A stretch of DNA of 64,000 nucleotides from Thalassospira sp. MCCC 1A01148 (GTDB taxonomy: Bacteria > Pseudomonadota > Alphaproteobacteria > Rhodospirillales > Thalassospiraceae). Shown here in pieces: positions 25,558 to 33,691 of this stretch. Position numbers and translations under genes: made by a program. The stretch's first letter is position 1, and every line of letters begins with the position of its first letter. Below the pieces are notes generated by a model that saw only the letters and a program-made list of their open reading frames with translations, was not told the origin of the DNA and searched no databases. The stretch covers positions 1-64,000 of the forward strand of contig NZ_LPVZ01000001.1 of NCBI RefSeq assembly GCF_001613795.1. The letters run 5' to 3'.

Positions 25558-26463
25558 TTGAACCTGCGCGAACTTGAAAGTTTCAATGCCTTTATGACCC
25601 ACGGTTCTGTAACGCGTGCGGCTCAGGCGATGAACATTTCCCAGCCGATGGTCAGCCGGTTGCTGAACAATTTTGAAAAATCGGTCGGGTTTGAACTGTT
25701 TACCCGCAAACGCAATCAGCTGACCGCCACCAGCGAGGCCCAGCAGTTCCATGCAACCGTGCTGCGATCTCTGAATGCCTTTCGCGAGGTTGAAACCCAG
25801 GCGCGTGCGATTGCCAATGATCAGCTCGGCGCAATCCGAATCGCCGCCCAGCCGATCTATGTCGATACTTATCTGCTTGATGTCATTGCAAAGTTCAAGC
25901 AGAACCACCCGAACGTTTCGATCAGTATTACTGATACGGGACTCGAAGGGATGCTTGATATGATTGCCACCCGGCAATGCGATCTGGGCATCGGGATTAC
26001 CCTTGATCTGCAGGACCCCGATGTTGTGATCACCCCGCTTGCGCAATCACGGGCGGTGTGCCTGATGCCGGTTGATCACCGACTGGCAAAGTTTGAAACC
26101 ATCGATATCGATTTGCTGCGCGGCGAGGATTTTGTCGAGCTGTCCATCGGCTCACCCTTGCGCACCAAGATCGACTATATCTTCCAGATTGCCGGCTGGC
26201 CGCGCAAAATCGCGGTCGAGGCCCGCACGATCCGGACAATCTCGCGCCTTGTTGAACGCAATGTCGGCATTGCTGTCAGCGACCCGTTCGCTGCCCTTCT
26301 GGCCGATACCGACAAGGTGGTCGCGCGGACTTTGACGCCCTCCATCGAATGGGATGTCGCGCTGTTTACCTCGTCACGTGAACTGAGCGCGGTGGAAAAA
26401 AGCTTTCTGGCATTCCTGCGGGCCGAATTGCCAAATCTGCGGGCGAGTGGCTGTATAGTATGA
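25558..26463 (+). CDS. LysR-family regulator of the tct operon
   Basis: 301-residue LysR protein. The N-terminal HTH covers residues 1-60 (LRELESFNAFMTHGSVTRAAQAMNISQPMVSRLLNNFEKSVGFELFTR), and a C-terminal periplasmic-binding-like effector domain follows, with QLGAIRIAAQPIYVDTYLLDVIAKFKQ. The start is a TTG at 25558 preceded by GGAGAGAG; it places the HTH at the very N-terminus as normal for the family. Divergent from tctCBA, so it very likely activates the transporter in response to its substrate. Confidence 0.9.
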   Translation: MNLRELESFNAFMTHGSVTRAAQAMNISQPMVSRLLNNFEKSVGFELFTRKRNQLTATSEAQQFHATVLRSLNAFREVETQARAIANDQLGAIRIAAQPIYVDTYLLDVIAKFKQNHPNVSISITDTGLEGMLDMIATRQCDLGIGITLDLQDPDVVITPLAQSRAVCLMPVDHRLAKFETIDIDLLRGEDFVELSIGSPLRTKIDYIFQIAGWPRKIAVEARTIRTISRLVERNVGIAVSDPFAALLADTDKVVARTLTPSIEWDVALFTSSRELSAVEKSFLAFLRAELPNLRASGCIV

Positions 26464-26542
26464 GGATTTGATGTGTCGGGTTTTCGCGGATGGTCTGTGA
26501 AACAGTGATTATTCAGAAATTTTGAATAATGCCCCGGATTAT

Positions 26543-27175
26543 TCAATTTCCCTTATCGATTGCCAGCTTGGCGGCAAGCCCCAAAAAGATACATCCGGTC
26601 GCGATCTGAAAGGCGCGGGCAATCTTCGCAGATCGTGACAGAAGCTGGCCGATTTTCCCGGCAAAACTGCCCACCAGACAATTGATAATCGTCCCACCGA
26701 TATTCAAAATCAGCCCGAAAATCAGGAACTGCAACAACACCGACCCGCGCGACGCATCGACAAACTGCGGAATAAACGCCAGCACAAAGACAATGATCTT
26801 GGGGTTCAGCAGGTTCACCACAATCCCGTCCCGCCATGCGGCAAACGCGCCGGAACGCTTGGTTTGTGCGGGTTTCAGGCGCTGATCTGTACTTCGAAAC
26901 GCGCCAATCGCCAGCCACACCAGATAAGCAATCCCAGCCCAGCGCAACACATCAAGTGCCACCGGATGGGCCGCAACGAGTGCCGCCAGACCCAGTCCCG
27001 CAAGCATGGTGTGGATCAGCGCCCCCGTGGCAATCCCGAAACTTGCCGCATTGCCCGCCGCGGGTCCCGATTTGATGCCCTGACCCAGACAAAACAGCAT
27101 GTCATTGCCCGGCGTCATGTTCAGCGCCAGCGCGGTGGGGATGAAAATCGCAAGGGTTTCAACAGGGATCAGCAT
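26543..27175 (-). CDS. LysE/RhtB-family amino acid exporter
   Basis: Inner-membrane exporter of about 210 residues with six predicted helices. The family signature is near the N-terminus: ALALNMTPGNDMLFCLGQGIKSGPAAGNAASFGIATGALIHTMLAGLGL. The C-terminal half contains DGIVVNLLNPKIIVFVLAFIPQFVD. RhtB-type proteins export threonine, homoserine and related amino acids. The ATG at 27175 (MLIPVETLAIF) gives the standard N-terminus; a longer frame upstream overlaps the next gene's 3' region and lacks family similarity. Confidence 0.88.
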   Translation of the reverse strand: MLIPVETLAIFIPTALALNMTPGNDMLFCLGQGIKSGPAAGNAASFGIATGALIHTMLAGLGLAALVAAHPVALDVLRWAGIAYLVWLAIGAFRSTDQRLKPAQTKRSGAFAAWRDGIVVNLLNPKIIVFVLAFIPQFVDASRGSVLLQFLIFGLILNIGGTIINCLVGSFAGKIGQLLSRSAKIARAFQIATGCIFLGLAAKLAIDKGN

Positions 27176-27248
27176 ATCGGGGCGTCTTTCCGAACGGAAT
27201 ATGGGGGATGCTTGTATTGCAGTTGGGGTCGGGTGGCGGCGCGCAATG

Positions 27249-27965
27249 TCAGGTTCCTGCGCCATAGCGATGCAGGGCTGGCCCGTTTTTCTTCAGCCAG
27301 TGTTGCTGCTTTTTTGACGGGCCATACAAATCATCAACCACGGCCCAGAACCGGGCAGAGTGATTAAGCTCCTGCAAATGCGCGACTTCGTGGGCGACGA
27401 CGTAATCCAGCACATCCTCGGGGGCCAGCACCAGCCGCCAGCTGAATGACAGGTTGCCCGATGACGAACAACTGCCCCAGCGTGTCCGGGTGTCCTTTAG
27501 CGAGATGCGATTGACCTTTTTACTGATCTGTTCGGCATAGGCGTGCGCACGCGGGGCGATTTCAAGTTTGGCCTGTTTTTTCAGAAAATCGGTTACCCGG
27601 CGGTTGGTATGCTCGGGCTGGCCCGATACCCAGATGACGCCAGCTTCGACCCAGACTCCGCGCTTTGCATCGGGGACGGCGCGAATGGCGTGATCGTGGC
27701 CCAAAAACGGAATCCACGCGCCCGGCGCAAATTGCACCCGTTCGGGCAGGCGTTGCATGTGGGCGGTGACCCAGTCGCCGTGCTGATGGAGCATCGAAAT
27801 CGCCATCTTGCGCGACACACCTTTGGGCACGACGATTTCAATGCCGTCAAATGTCGGATCGATGCGCAGCTTGAGTCGCGTCGCGCGCGCACTGGGGCGC
27901 AAACGGACCGGCAGCGGGCCGATTTTGGGCAGATCAATCTCGGTTTCTTCGGTATTCTTGAGCAT
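27249..27965 (-). CDS. YgjP/DUF45-type zinc metallopeptidase
   Basis: Soluble protein of about 238 residues of the YgjP (DUF45, WLM-like) group. The zinc site HEVAHLQELNHSARFW (HExxH plus downstream His) is intact near residues 188-205, preceded by the conserved TRTRWGSCSSSGNLSFSWRLVLAP block. The N-terminal half is the usual beta-rich region. Physiological substrates of the family are poorly known. The ATG at 27965 (MLKNTEETEIDLPKIG) is preferred over an upstream TTG. Divergent from argG, sharing the structured intergenic region. Confidence 0.85.
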   Translation of the reverse strand: MLKNTEETEIDLPKIGPLPVRLRPSARATRLKLRIDPTFDGIEIVVPKGVSRKMAISMLHQHGDWVTAHMQRLPERVQFAPGAWIPFLGHDHAIRAVPDAKRGVWVEAGVIWVSGQPEHTNRRVTDFLKKQAKLEIAPRAHAYAEQISKKVNRISLKDTRTRWGSCSSSGNLSFSWRLVLAPEDVLDYVVAHEVAHLQELNHSARFWAVVDDLYGPSKKQQHWLKKNGPALHRYGAGT

Positions 27966-28088
27966 TCGGTGCGGATTTTTCCAAAAGCGGGGCAAAAAGT
28001 GCGATCTTTTTGTGCCTTTTTGGAGCCAAGCCCATCTTGGGTCTTGCCCCTTAGTAGTGTTTTCCTATACTCCGCGCTCAAGGTCTAG

Positions 28089-28128
28089 GGCTCTTTATAT
28101 AAAATCTGCGGGCTTTATATAAAGAGCC
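28089..28128. promoter_or_regulatory. twin TTTATATAAA palindromes forming a 15-bp inverted repeat upstream of argG
   Basis: TTTATATAAA occurs at 28094-28103 and 28114-28123, exactly 20 bp (two helical turns) apart. Each copy is itself palindromic. The wider arms GGCTCTTTATATAAA (28089-28103) and TTTATATAAAGAGCC (28114-28128) are a perfect 15-bp inverted repeat. It could be a double operator for a dimeric regulator or an RNA hairpin, about 130 bp upstream of argG. Confidence 0.6.
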
Positions 28129-28160
28129 GACGGAGCCGCCTTCGGGGCGATCCGGGGCCT

Positions 28161-28182
28161 GACGCAATCAATGGATTGCGTC
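28161..28182 (+). other. argG leader hairpin
   Basis: GACGCAATC-AATG-GATTGCGTC, a perfect 9-bp stem with a 4-nt loop, 72 bp before the argG ATG. A GC-rich hairpin (CGCC...GGCG, about 28137-28149) precedes it. There is no T-run after either, so this is not a simple terminator. Confidence 0.6.
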
Positions 28183-28254
28183 TGTGGCAGGGGCAGAAAC
28201 CAACCATATTTTGGCTGTCCCTGAAGTGTAGTGAAAAAGAAAGGCGTCACTCCC

Positions 28255-29475
28255 ATGAGCGATCAGGTCAAAAAGGTCGTCCTTGCCTATTCAGGCGGTC
28301 TGGATACCTCCATCATCCTGAAATGGCTTCGCGAACAGTATAACTGCGAAGTCGTGACCTTCACCGCCGACCTCGGCCAGGGCGAAGAGCTTGAGCCGGC
28401 CCGCAAAAAGGCAGAGATGTTCGGCGTCAAACAGATCTTTATCGAAGATCTGCGTGAAGAATTTGTCCGCGACTATGTCTTCCCGATGTTCCGCGCCAAT
28501 GCACTTTATGAAGGTGTTTACCTGCTCGGTACCTCGATCGCGCGTCCGCTGATCGCCAAGCGCCAGATCGAGATTGCCAAGGAAGTCGGCGCCGATGCGG
28601 TATCCCATGGTGCCACCGGCAAAGGTAACGATCAGGTCCGTTTCGAGCTCGGCTATTATGGCCTGAAGCCGGATGTGAAGGTTATCGCACCGTGGCGTGA
28701 ATGGGATCTGAATTCGCGTACAGCACTTCTGGACTTTGCCCAGAAGCACCAGATTCCGATTTCGGCCGACAAGGCCGGTGGCGATGAGCCGCCCTATTCG
28801 ACCGATGCCAACCTTCTGCACATTTCCTATGAAGGCAAGGCGCTGGAAGACCCGTGGGTCAAGCCGGACGAAAACATGTTTGTCCGCACCGTTTCCCCGC
28901 AGAACGCACCTGATGCGATCACCACCATCGAAATCGAATTCGAAAAGGGTGACCCGGTTGCGATCAACGGCGAACGCATGAGCCCGGCTACCTTGCTGAC
29001 CAAGCTCAATGAGCTGGCAGGCAAGAACGGTATCGGTCGTCTGGATCTGGTTGAAAACCGCTATGTCGGCATGAAATCGCGCGGTGTTTACGAAACCCCG
29101 GGCGGCACCATCCTTTTGACCGCGCACCGCGCAATGGAAAGCATCACGCTTGATCGTAATGCCGGTCACCTGAAGGACGAGCTGATGCCGCGTTATGCGG
29201 AGATGATCTATAACGGTTACTGGTGGTCGCCGGAACGTCAGGCCCTGCAGCGCCTGATCGACGATACCCAGCGTTCGGTCAACGGCACCGTGCGCCTTGA
29301 TCTTTACAAAGGCAATGTCACGGTTACCGGCCGTAAGTCGCCGAACTCGATCTATTCGGAAGAACACGTCACGTTCGAAGCCGACACGGTCTATGACCAG
29401 CATGATGCAGAAGGCTTTATCAAGCTGAACGCACTGCGTCTGCGCCTTGGCTACGGCAATGACGACCTGAAATAA
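28255..29475 (+). CDS. argG: argininosuccinate synthase
   Basis: ATP-dependent ligase that joins citrulline and aspartate, the penultimate step of arginine synthesis. 406 residues from the ATG at 28255; a GTG at 28231 would add eight residues. The PP-loop motif [13 protein letters not shown] is at residues 7-19. Other family blocks are [56 protein letters not shown] and [24 protein letters not shown]. The gene is monocistronic: it has its own structured upstream region, and a terminator follows at 29500-29527. Confidence 0.97.
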   Translation: MSDQVKKVVLAYSGGLDTSIILKWLREQYNCEVVTFTADLGQGEELEPARKKAEMFGVKQIFIEDLREEFVRDYVFPMFRANALYEGVYLLGTSIARPLIAKRQIEIAKEVGADAVSHGATGKGNDQVRFELGYYGLKPDVKVIAPWREWDLNSRTALLDFAQKHQIPISADKAGGDEPPYSTDANLLHISYEGKALEDPWVKPDENMFVRTVSPQNAPDAITTIEIEFEKGDPVAINGERMSPATLLTKLNELAGKNGIGRLDLVENRYVGMKSRGVYETPGGTILLTAHRAMESITLDRNAGHLKDELMPRYAEMIYNGYWWSPERQALQRLIDDTQRSVNGTVRLDLYKGNVTVTGRKSPNSIYSEEHVTFEADTVYDQHDAEGFIKLNALRLRLGYGNDDLK

Positions 29476-29499
29476 TCGCACAGACTTTGTGTGACGGAG

Positions 29500-29527
29500 A
29501 ACGAGGGGCGATTTCGCCCCTCGTTTT
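29500..29527 (+). terminator. rho-independent terminator after argG
   Basis: AACGAGGGGCG-ATTT-CGCCCCTCGTT followed by TTC, 25 bp past the stop codon. Confidence 0.85.
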
Positions 29528-29584
29528 CGTTTCCAAGCCCGGCTATAACCGGGCGCATAACTTGTTCAGACAACTATATCGGTC

Positions 29585-30331
29585 ATGCAGCGCTATAAAT
29601 GCACCGTCGAATATGATGGCCGCCCCTATCACGGCTGGCAGTACCAGGACGAAGTGATTTCGGTTCAGAAGGTCTTTGAGGCCGCAATCGAAAAATTCGT
29701 CGGGACATTTGTGCGCGTCTATGTGTCGGGCCGGACCGATGCCGGGGTGCATGCGCTGGGGCAGGTGGTGCATTTCGACCTGCCGAAATATTACCCGGCG
29801 GACGCGGTGATGAATGCGATCAACCATCACCTGAAACCTGATCCGGTGGCGATCAAGCTGTGCGAGGAAGTCACTGAGGACTTCCATGCGCGCTTTTCAT
29901 CAAAGAAGCGCTACTACATGTATCGCATCATCAACCGTCGCGCCCCGCTGACGTTTGAGGCCGGGCTTGCGTGGGGGATTTATAAGCCGCTTGATGTTGA
30001 TGCCATGAATGAAGCGGCCCAGCACCTGATTGGCACGTTTGATTTCACAAGTTTCCGGGCCAGTGAATGTCAGGCCAAAAGTCCGATCAAGACGCTGGAA
30101 AAACTGGAAGTCACGCGCGGTATCGAAAACCCGCTTGAAATCCGGGTCCATACCGAAAGCCGGTCCTTCCTGCATCATCAGGTGCGCAACATGGTTGGCA
30201 CACTGGTACTGGTCGGAAAGGGTAACTGGAAGCCGATTGACGTTAAATATGCGCTTGAGGCCTGCGACCGTGCCGCTGCTGGCCCGACGGCACCGGCCGA
30301 CGGGCTTTATTTCGTCAAGGTCGATTACTGA
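29585..30331 (+). CDS. truA: tRNA pseudouridine(38-40) synthase
   Basis: Converts uridines 38-40 of the tRNA anticodon arm to pseudouridine. 248 residues, normal for TruA. The catalytic aspartate is in VSGRTDAGVHALGQVVHFD (about residues 50-68). Other family blocks are YDGRPYHGWQYQ at the N-terminus, FHARFSSKKRYYMYRI, and the C-terminal HHQVRNMVGTLVLVGKG. In many relatives truA follows def and fmt; here those genes are more than 20 kb away. A long perfect hairpin (30336-30375) starts just after the stop. Confidence 0.96.
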   Translation: MQRYKCTVEYDGRPYHGWQYQDEVISVQKVFEAAIEKFVGTFVRVYVSGRTDAGVHALGQVVHFDLPKYYPADAVMNAINHHLKPDPVAIKLCEEVTEDFHARFSSKKRYYMYRIINRRAPLTFEAGLAWGIYKPLDVDAMNEAAQHLIGTFDFTSFRASECQAKSPIKTLEKLEVTRGIENPLEIRVHTESRSFLHHQVRNMVGTLVLVGKGNWKPIDVKYALEACDRAAAGPTAPADGLYFVKVDY

Positions 30332-30335
30332 TCCC

Positions 30336-30375
30336 TAGAGCAATTTCCGTTTCGATCTAAACGGAAATTGCTCTA
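30336..30375. terminator. 17-bp perfect inverted repeat between convergent truA and marR genes
   Basis: TAGAGCAATTTCCGTTT and its exact complement at 30359-30375, separated by CGATCT. There is no T-run on either strand. Its position between two convergent genes suggests a bidirectional terminator or transcription barrier. Similar AGAGCA...TGCTCT palindromes recur in other alphaproteobacterial genomes as I recall, so it may be a dispersed repeat. Confidence 0.65.
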
Positions 30376-30383
30376 AGCGCCGA

Positions 30384-30827
30384 TTATTCCGCGTCCTCGG
30401 CCTTGGTAAGGGCGGTGGCAACCTTGCCCAGCGCATCAAGAAACACCCGCTGTTCCAGACTGTTTAAGCCCGAAAGTGCGGTTTCGTTGACCTGATTGAC
30501 GATGGTCTGAATGTCTGCGGCGTTTTTCCGCGCCTGATCGCTGAGCCGGATATGGGTAACGCGGCGATCATCAGAGTCCTTTTCGCGGGTGATCAGCCCG
30601 TCACGTTCCATCCGGTTCAAGGTCGCGGCCATGGTGGGCTGTTCGATGCTGGCATCGCGGGCCAACTGCTTTTGCGTGCGCGCACTGCCATCGGCAAGGG
30701 CGAAAAATACCGGCAGATAGCCGCTGCTTAGTCCAAGCGGCTTGAGTTTCTGATCAATGGCGCGCGCAAACAGGCGGGCGGCCCAGTTGGTCATGTATCC
30801 AGCGGATTGGCGGCGATCAAGGGGCAT
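30384..30827 (-). CDS. MarR-family transcriptional regulator
   Basis: 147-residue winged-helix repressor. The DNA-binding block TQKQLARDASIEQPTMAATLNRMERDGLITREKDSDDRRVTHIRLSDQ contains the wing motif DRR. I start at the ATG at 30827 (MPLDRRQSAGYM). Twin palindromes lie just upstream, between this gene and the divergent small membrane-protein gene at 31026, so the protein probably represses both. MarR proteins commonly respond to phenolic or oxidative signals; the signal here is unknown. Confidence 0.9.
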   Translation of the reverse strand: MPLDRRQSAGYMTNWAARLFARAIDQKLKPLGLSSGYLPVFFALADGSARTQKQLARDASIEQPTMAATLNRMERDGLITREKDSDDRRVTHIRLSDQARKNAADIQTIVNQVNETALSGLNSLEQRVFLDALGKVATALTKAEDAE

Positions 30828-30852
30828 GGCAACTTCTCGACGATATAAATAC

Positions 30853-30883
30853 ATAGCTTGCTATATAATACATAGCGTGCTAT
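30853..30883. promoter_or_regulatory. twin MarR operators
   Basis: Two palindromes, ATAGCTTGCTAT (30853-30864) and ATAGCGTGCTAT (30872-30883), have their starts 19 bp apart, each preceded by TAC or the like. They lie 26 bp upstream of the marR start. This is a classic autoregulatory layout for MarR dimers; assignment to this regulator is by position. Confidence 0.75.
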
Positions 30884-31025
30884 TTAATTTGTGTACTGTA
30901 CGCAATGACCCAACGGTTCGCGAGTGTTTTGTTCAGGCAACCGGTCGCGTTTTCCCGGTCACGTATGGTGACGAAATCGTGTGTGGCGCCACATCGTATC
31001 AACCTGTCTGAAAAGTGAGATTACG

Positions 31026-31478
31026 ATGTCCACATTCAATCGTTTATTGCTGCGCCGCCTGCATCGTGTTGCGGGCATGGCAGCCCTTGGTTTTATTGCC
31101 AGCTTCTGGCTGGCGACGGTTATTGTTGAACTGCGCGGAAACATCGGCGAAATCACGCTGGTGAAGACGGCCATTGCGTGGGGATTGATCGGATTGATCC
31201 CTGTACTAATCGCAACGGGTGGGTCGGGTTTTGCCCTGTCGGGCGGGACGCCAAGCGGGATTCTCAAGACCAAGCTTCGCCGGATGCAGGTGATTGCGGC
31301 CAATGGCGTACTGGTGCTCGCACCTTCGGCGATTACGCTGGCCATACTTGCGCAACAGGGTCGGTTTGACGGCCTTTTTGTCGGCGTTCAGATTCTTGAG
31401 CTGCTGGCAGGTCTGATCAATATCTGGCTGATCGGATTAAACATCCGGGATGGACTGGCTTTGGCGAGATCGACGTAA
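31026..31478 (+). CDS. small four-helix membrane protein, probably MarR-regulated
   Basis: 150-residue inner-membrane protein with four hydrophobic segments: about 18-36 (GMAALGFIASFWLATVIVE), 46-66 (VKTAIAWGLIGLIPVLIATGG), 85-105 (VIAANGVLVLAPSAITLAILA) and 115-140 (FVGVQILELLAGLINIWLIGL). I do not recognise a named family with certainty. The N-terminal RLHRVAGMAALGF and the LRRMQVIAANG loop are reminiscent of uncharacterised membrane proteins found beside MarR genes. Divergent from the MarR gene with the twin operators between, so the two are probably coregulated. Confidence 0.75.
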   Translation: MSTFNRLLLRRLHRVAGMAALGFIASFWLATVIVELRGNIGEITLVKTAIAWGLIGLIPVLIATGGSGFALSGGTPSGILKTKLRRMQVIAANGVLVLAPSAITLAILAQQGRFDGLFVGVQILELLAGLINIWLIGLNIRDGLALARST

Positions 31479-31507
31479 AAAGGGGTGGGACATGTCCCAC
31501 CCCTTTT
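31478..31507. terminator. perfect 30-bp palindrome, bidirectional terminator
   Basis: AAAAGGGGTGGGACA at 31478-31492 is the exact complement of 31493-31507, with A- and T-runs at the two ends. It lies between two convergent genes. Confidence 0.85.
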
Positions 31508-31531
31508 GCCTGAATTCAGCACCAGTTTGCG

Positions 31532-32284
31532 TTACGAGTAGCCAAAGAACTCGAACAGTTCGGACTCATCGGGCAACTGTACCTTCCCGATGTCGGGGAA
31601 TTCCTGACGCCAGATTTCCTTGGTGTAGTAATTGCGGTAATAGGCCGAATCCTTGCCCGCTTCCTTGGTCGATTTGGTCAGTTCCTGAAAGTTCTCGGTC
31701 GGGTTGGTCAGGTGCGGGCGAAGGCGCTCGAAAACGCCCTTTTGGTCGCTGACGAAATCTTCGAACTTGATGATTGTGTATCCGATTCCCTGCGCTTCAA
31801 GCTTGCCCATCAGATCACGATAGGATTTGAGCTTCTCGACATAGAGATCAAGCGGTTTGAACGTTTTGCTTTTCAAGTTATCGCGGATCACAGTTTCCCA
31901 GTTCATCTCCGAAAACGCGATCAGGTTGTCCGGCTTGGGCGTGAGGATATGATAGGGCTTTTGAAACAGGCCAATCAGCCATGACAGGGGATGGCGGGTG
32001 GTGAAGACAAAGTGGACATCATCGGTGATGGTGCTTGTGTCAAAATAGGTCGCAGCGTGTTTCCACTGTTGAAGGATCGGGCGGCCTTTGAAGGTCGCAT
32101 CAATCAGCTGTTCGGATCCCTTTTTTGAAATGCCAAGCTGCATCATCATTGCAAGATTCTTGCGTGCGTCCGGGGAAATTTCGGCCAGAACGCTTGGATA
32201 GACGATAGAGCCGGAATTGCCGCGAATGACCGAAATCAGGGCGTTCGTACCGGTATTACGTTCGCCAAACACCTTGATATTCAT
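31532..32284 (-). CDS. sulfotransferase-like protein
   Basis: 250-residue soluble protein with the two PAPS-binding elements of sulfotransferases. The N-terminal phosphosulfate loop is KVFGERNTGTNALISVI (residues 4-20), and the 3'-phosphate region is FTTRHPLSWLIGLFQKPYH, with Arg and Ser in the expected places. KFEDFVSDQKGVFERL is a typical C-terminal motif of this fold. Acceptor unknown; related bacterial proteins modify polysaccharides or small metabolites. It is a single gene between a terminator and the LrgAB pair. Confidence 0.75.
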   Translation of the reverse strand: MNIKVFGERNTGTNALISVIRGNSGSIVYPSVLAEISPDARKNLAMMMQLGISKKGSEQLIDATFKGRPILQQWKHAATYFDTSTITDDVHFVFTTRHPLSWLIGLFQKPYHILTPKPDNLIAFSEMNWETVIRDNLKSKTFKPLDLYVEKLKSYRDLMGKLEAQGIGYTIIKFEDFVSDQKGVFERLRPHLTNPTENFQELTKSTKEAGKDSAYYRNYYTKEIWRQEFPDIGKVQLPDESELFEFFGYS

Positions 32285-32385
32285 GTCCGTTCCTTTGCGT
32301 GATGGGCTTTCTTGTTATGGCCCGTGCCCCTGTTCGTGTTGTTAGCATTCCGGTTTTATGGAAGCATTTCAAGAGGCATGGTCGC

Positions 32386-33111
32386 CTAGCCGAATATCCA
32401 GTGCCACAGGAACGGAATGGTCAATGCCGTGGCCAGGGTGTTGAGCCCCATGGCAAGGCCGGAAAAGGCCCCGGCGGTTTCATTGACCTGAAAGGCACGT
32501 GCGGTGCCGATGCCATGCGATGCCACCCCCATGGCAAAGCCGCGTGCCCGCCAGTCCTTGAGACGCGCCATATTCATCACCATCGGGCCAAGTGTGGCGC
32601 CGACAATGCCTGTGGCGATTACGCAAACCGCGGTCAGGGCCGGAACCCCGCCGATATTTTCGGCAATGCCCATCGCAACCGGTGTCGTGACCGATTTCGG
32701 GGCAAGGGAGGCCAGCGTTTCCGGGCTTGCGCCCAATGCCCAGGCCAGAATGACCGTGCTGGCACTGGCAACCAGGGATCCGAACAAAACGCCAAAGGCG
32801 ATGACGGGCAGCGCGCGTTTAAGCGTTTCGGTCTGGCGAAACAGGGGTACGGCAAGGGCCACGGTCGCCGGACCCAACAGGAAGTGGACGAACTGCGCAC
32901 CTTCGAAATAGGTGGCATAGGGGGTGCCGGTGGCTTTCAGCAACAGGGCAATCAGGGCAATCGCGATCACCACCGGATTGCAGATCGGGTTGCGATCACT
33001 TTTCTGATAGAGCCAGAAACCGATGGCATAGGCGACAAGCGTGATGGTCAGCCCTGTGAGCGGTTTGGCGGACAGGTAAACCCAAAGCTGGGTGATATCG
33101 GTCTCGTTCAT
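32386..33111 (-). CDS. lrgB: LrgB/CidB-family membrane protein
   Basis: 241-residue polytopic protein of the LrgB family, partner of the holin-like LrgA. Typical sequences are FVHFLLGPATVALAVPLFRQ, LAPKSVTTPVAMGIAENIGG and RGFAMGVASHGIGTARAFQVNETAGAFSGLAMGLN. In bacteria the pair is tied to murein hydrolase control or to export of small overflow metabolites such as pyruvate and glycolate. Its start overlaps the LrgA stop by four bases (ATGA), so the two are translated together. Confidence 0.92.
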   Translation of the reverse strand: MNETDITQLWVYLSAKPLTGLTITLVAYAIGFWLYQKSDRNPICNPVVIAIALIALLLKATGTPYATYFEGAQFVHFLLGPATVALAVPLFRQTETLKRALPVIAFGVLFGSLVASASTVILAWALGASPETLASLAPKSVTTPVAMGIAENIGGVPALTAVCVIATGIVGATLGPMVMNMARLKDWRARGFAMGVASHGIGTARAFQVNETAGAFSGLAMGLNTLATALTIPFLWHWIFG

Positions 33112-33476
33112 TGCCCGTCCTCCAGACTTTCGCCCGGTTTGGCCTTGGGCAGCAGTTTCGACATCAAAAGCGCGGTCAGCACCATGGCGAGCAGGGTGGA
33201 GATGATCAGGGCTGCCGCAATCGGCAGCCAGTCACCTTTAAGGCGATCAATCTGGGTGACAACCCCGACACCGGCCGGAACGAACAGCAATGAGAAATGA
33301 ATCAAAAGATTGTCGGCCGCATCTGTCAGCACCTTGGGCGGCTTGCGTTTGATCAGAAGACCAACAAACAGCAACACCAGACCAATGACCGGTCCGGGCA
33401 CCGGCAGATCAAAAAGTTCCGAGACCACCTCGCCAAAGAGCTGGCAAACGAGGATCAGAGCAAAAGCAGCAATCAC
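33108..33476 (-). CDS. lrgA: CidA/LrgA holin-like membrane protein
   Basis: About 122 residues with four predicted helices. The start is the GTG at 33476, chosen because GGGGAGG lies five bases upstream; an ATG 27 bp earlier has no ribosome site. Family motifs are LVCQLFGEVVSELFDLPVPGPVIGLVLLFVGLL, LLIHFSLLFVPAGVGVV and LIISTLLAMVLTALLMSKL. It forms the small subunit or pore partner of the LrgB product encoded next. Confidence 0.88.
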   Translation of the reverse strand: MIAAFALILVCQLFGEVVSELFDLPVPGPVIGLVLLFVGLLIKRKPPKVLTDAADNLLIHFSLLFVPAGVGVVTQIDRLKGDWLPIAAALIISTLLAMVLTALLMSKLLPKAKPGESLEDGQ

Positions 33477-33560
33477 GGGCGACCTCCCCACGGGTACATG
33501 CATGTTTTTCTGCGCAAGACATAATACGTCCGGGGGTGTTCTACTTTTATTAATTACGCA

Positions 33561-33591
33561 AAACGCCCGTGCCGAGTGGGCACAGGCGTTT
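33561..33591. terminator. hairpin upstream of lrgA and downstream of arsC
   Basis: AAACGCC-C-GTGCC, loop, GGCAC-A-GGCGTTT. It lies between the arsC stop (33692, same strand) and the lrgA start. It probably ends arsC transcription, together with the adjacent repeat. Confidence 0.5.
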
Positions 33592-33616
33592 GAGATCGTT
33601 TGTTTTTGCGCTGTTT

Positions 33617-33676
33617 GGATGCCCGCCTACGCGGGCATGACGAAAATTGTTCCGTCGTTCCCGCGAAGGCGGGAAC
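33617..33676. repeat. partial copy of the dispersed palindromic repeat
   Basis: Two hairpin units in tandem: GATGCCCGCCTACGCGGGCAT followed by CGTCGTTCCCGCGAAGGCGG and GAACC. The second unit matches the left half of the 85-bp repeat at 19072-19156 with one substitution (GTCGTT for GTCATT). Confidence 0.75.
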
Positions 33677-33691
33677 CTGTTGATAACGGCG

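Noticed and set aside
28291..29481. 396-codon reverse-strand open frame opposite argG
   Set aside because: It covers argG almost exactly and has no domain. argG motifs are unambiguous.
17398..33676. CRISPR array suggested by repeated CGTCATTCCCGCG units
   Set aside because: The copies are isolated, far apart and in different orientations, with no regular spacers and no cas genes; they are dispersed palindromes.
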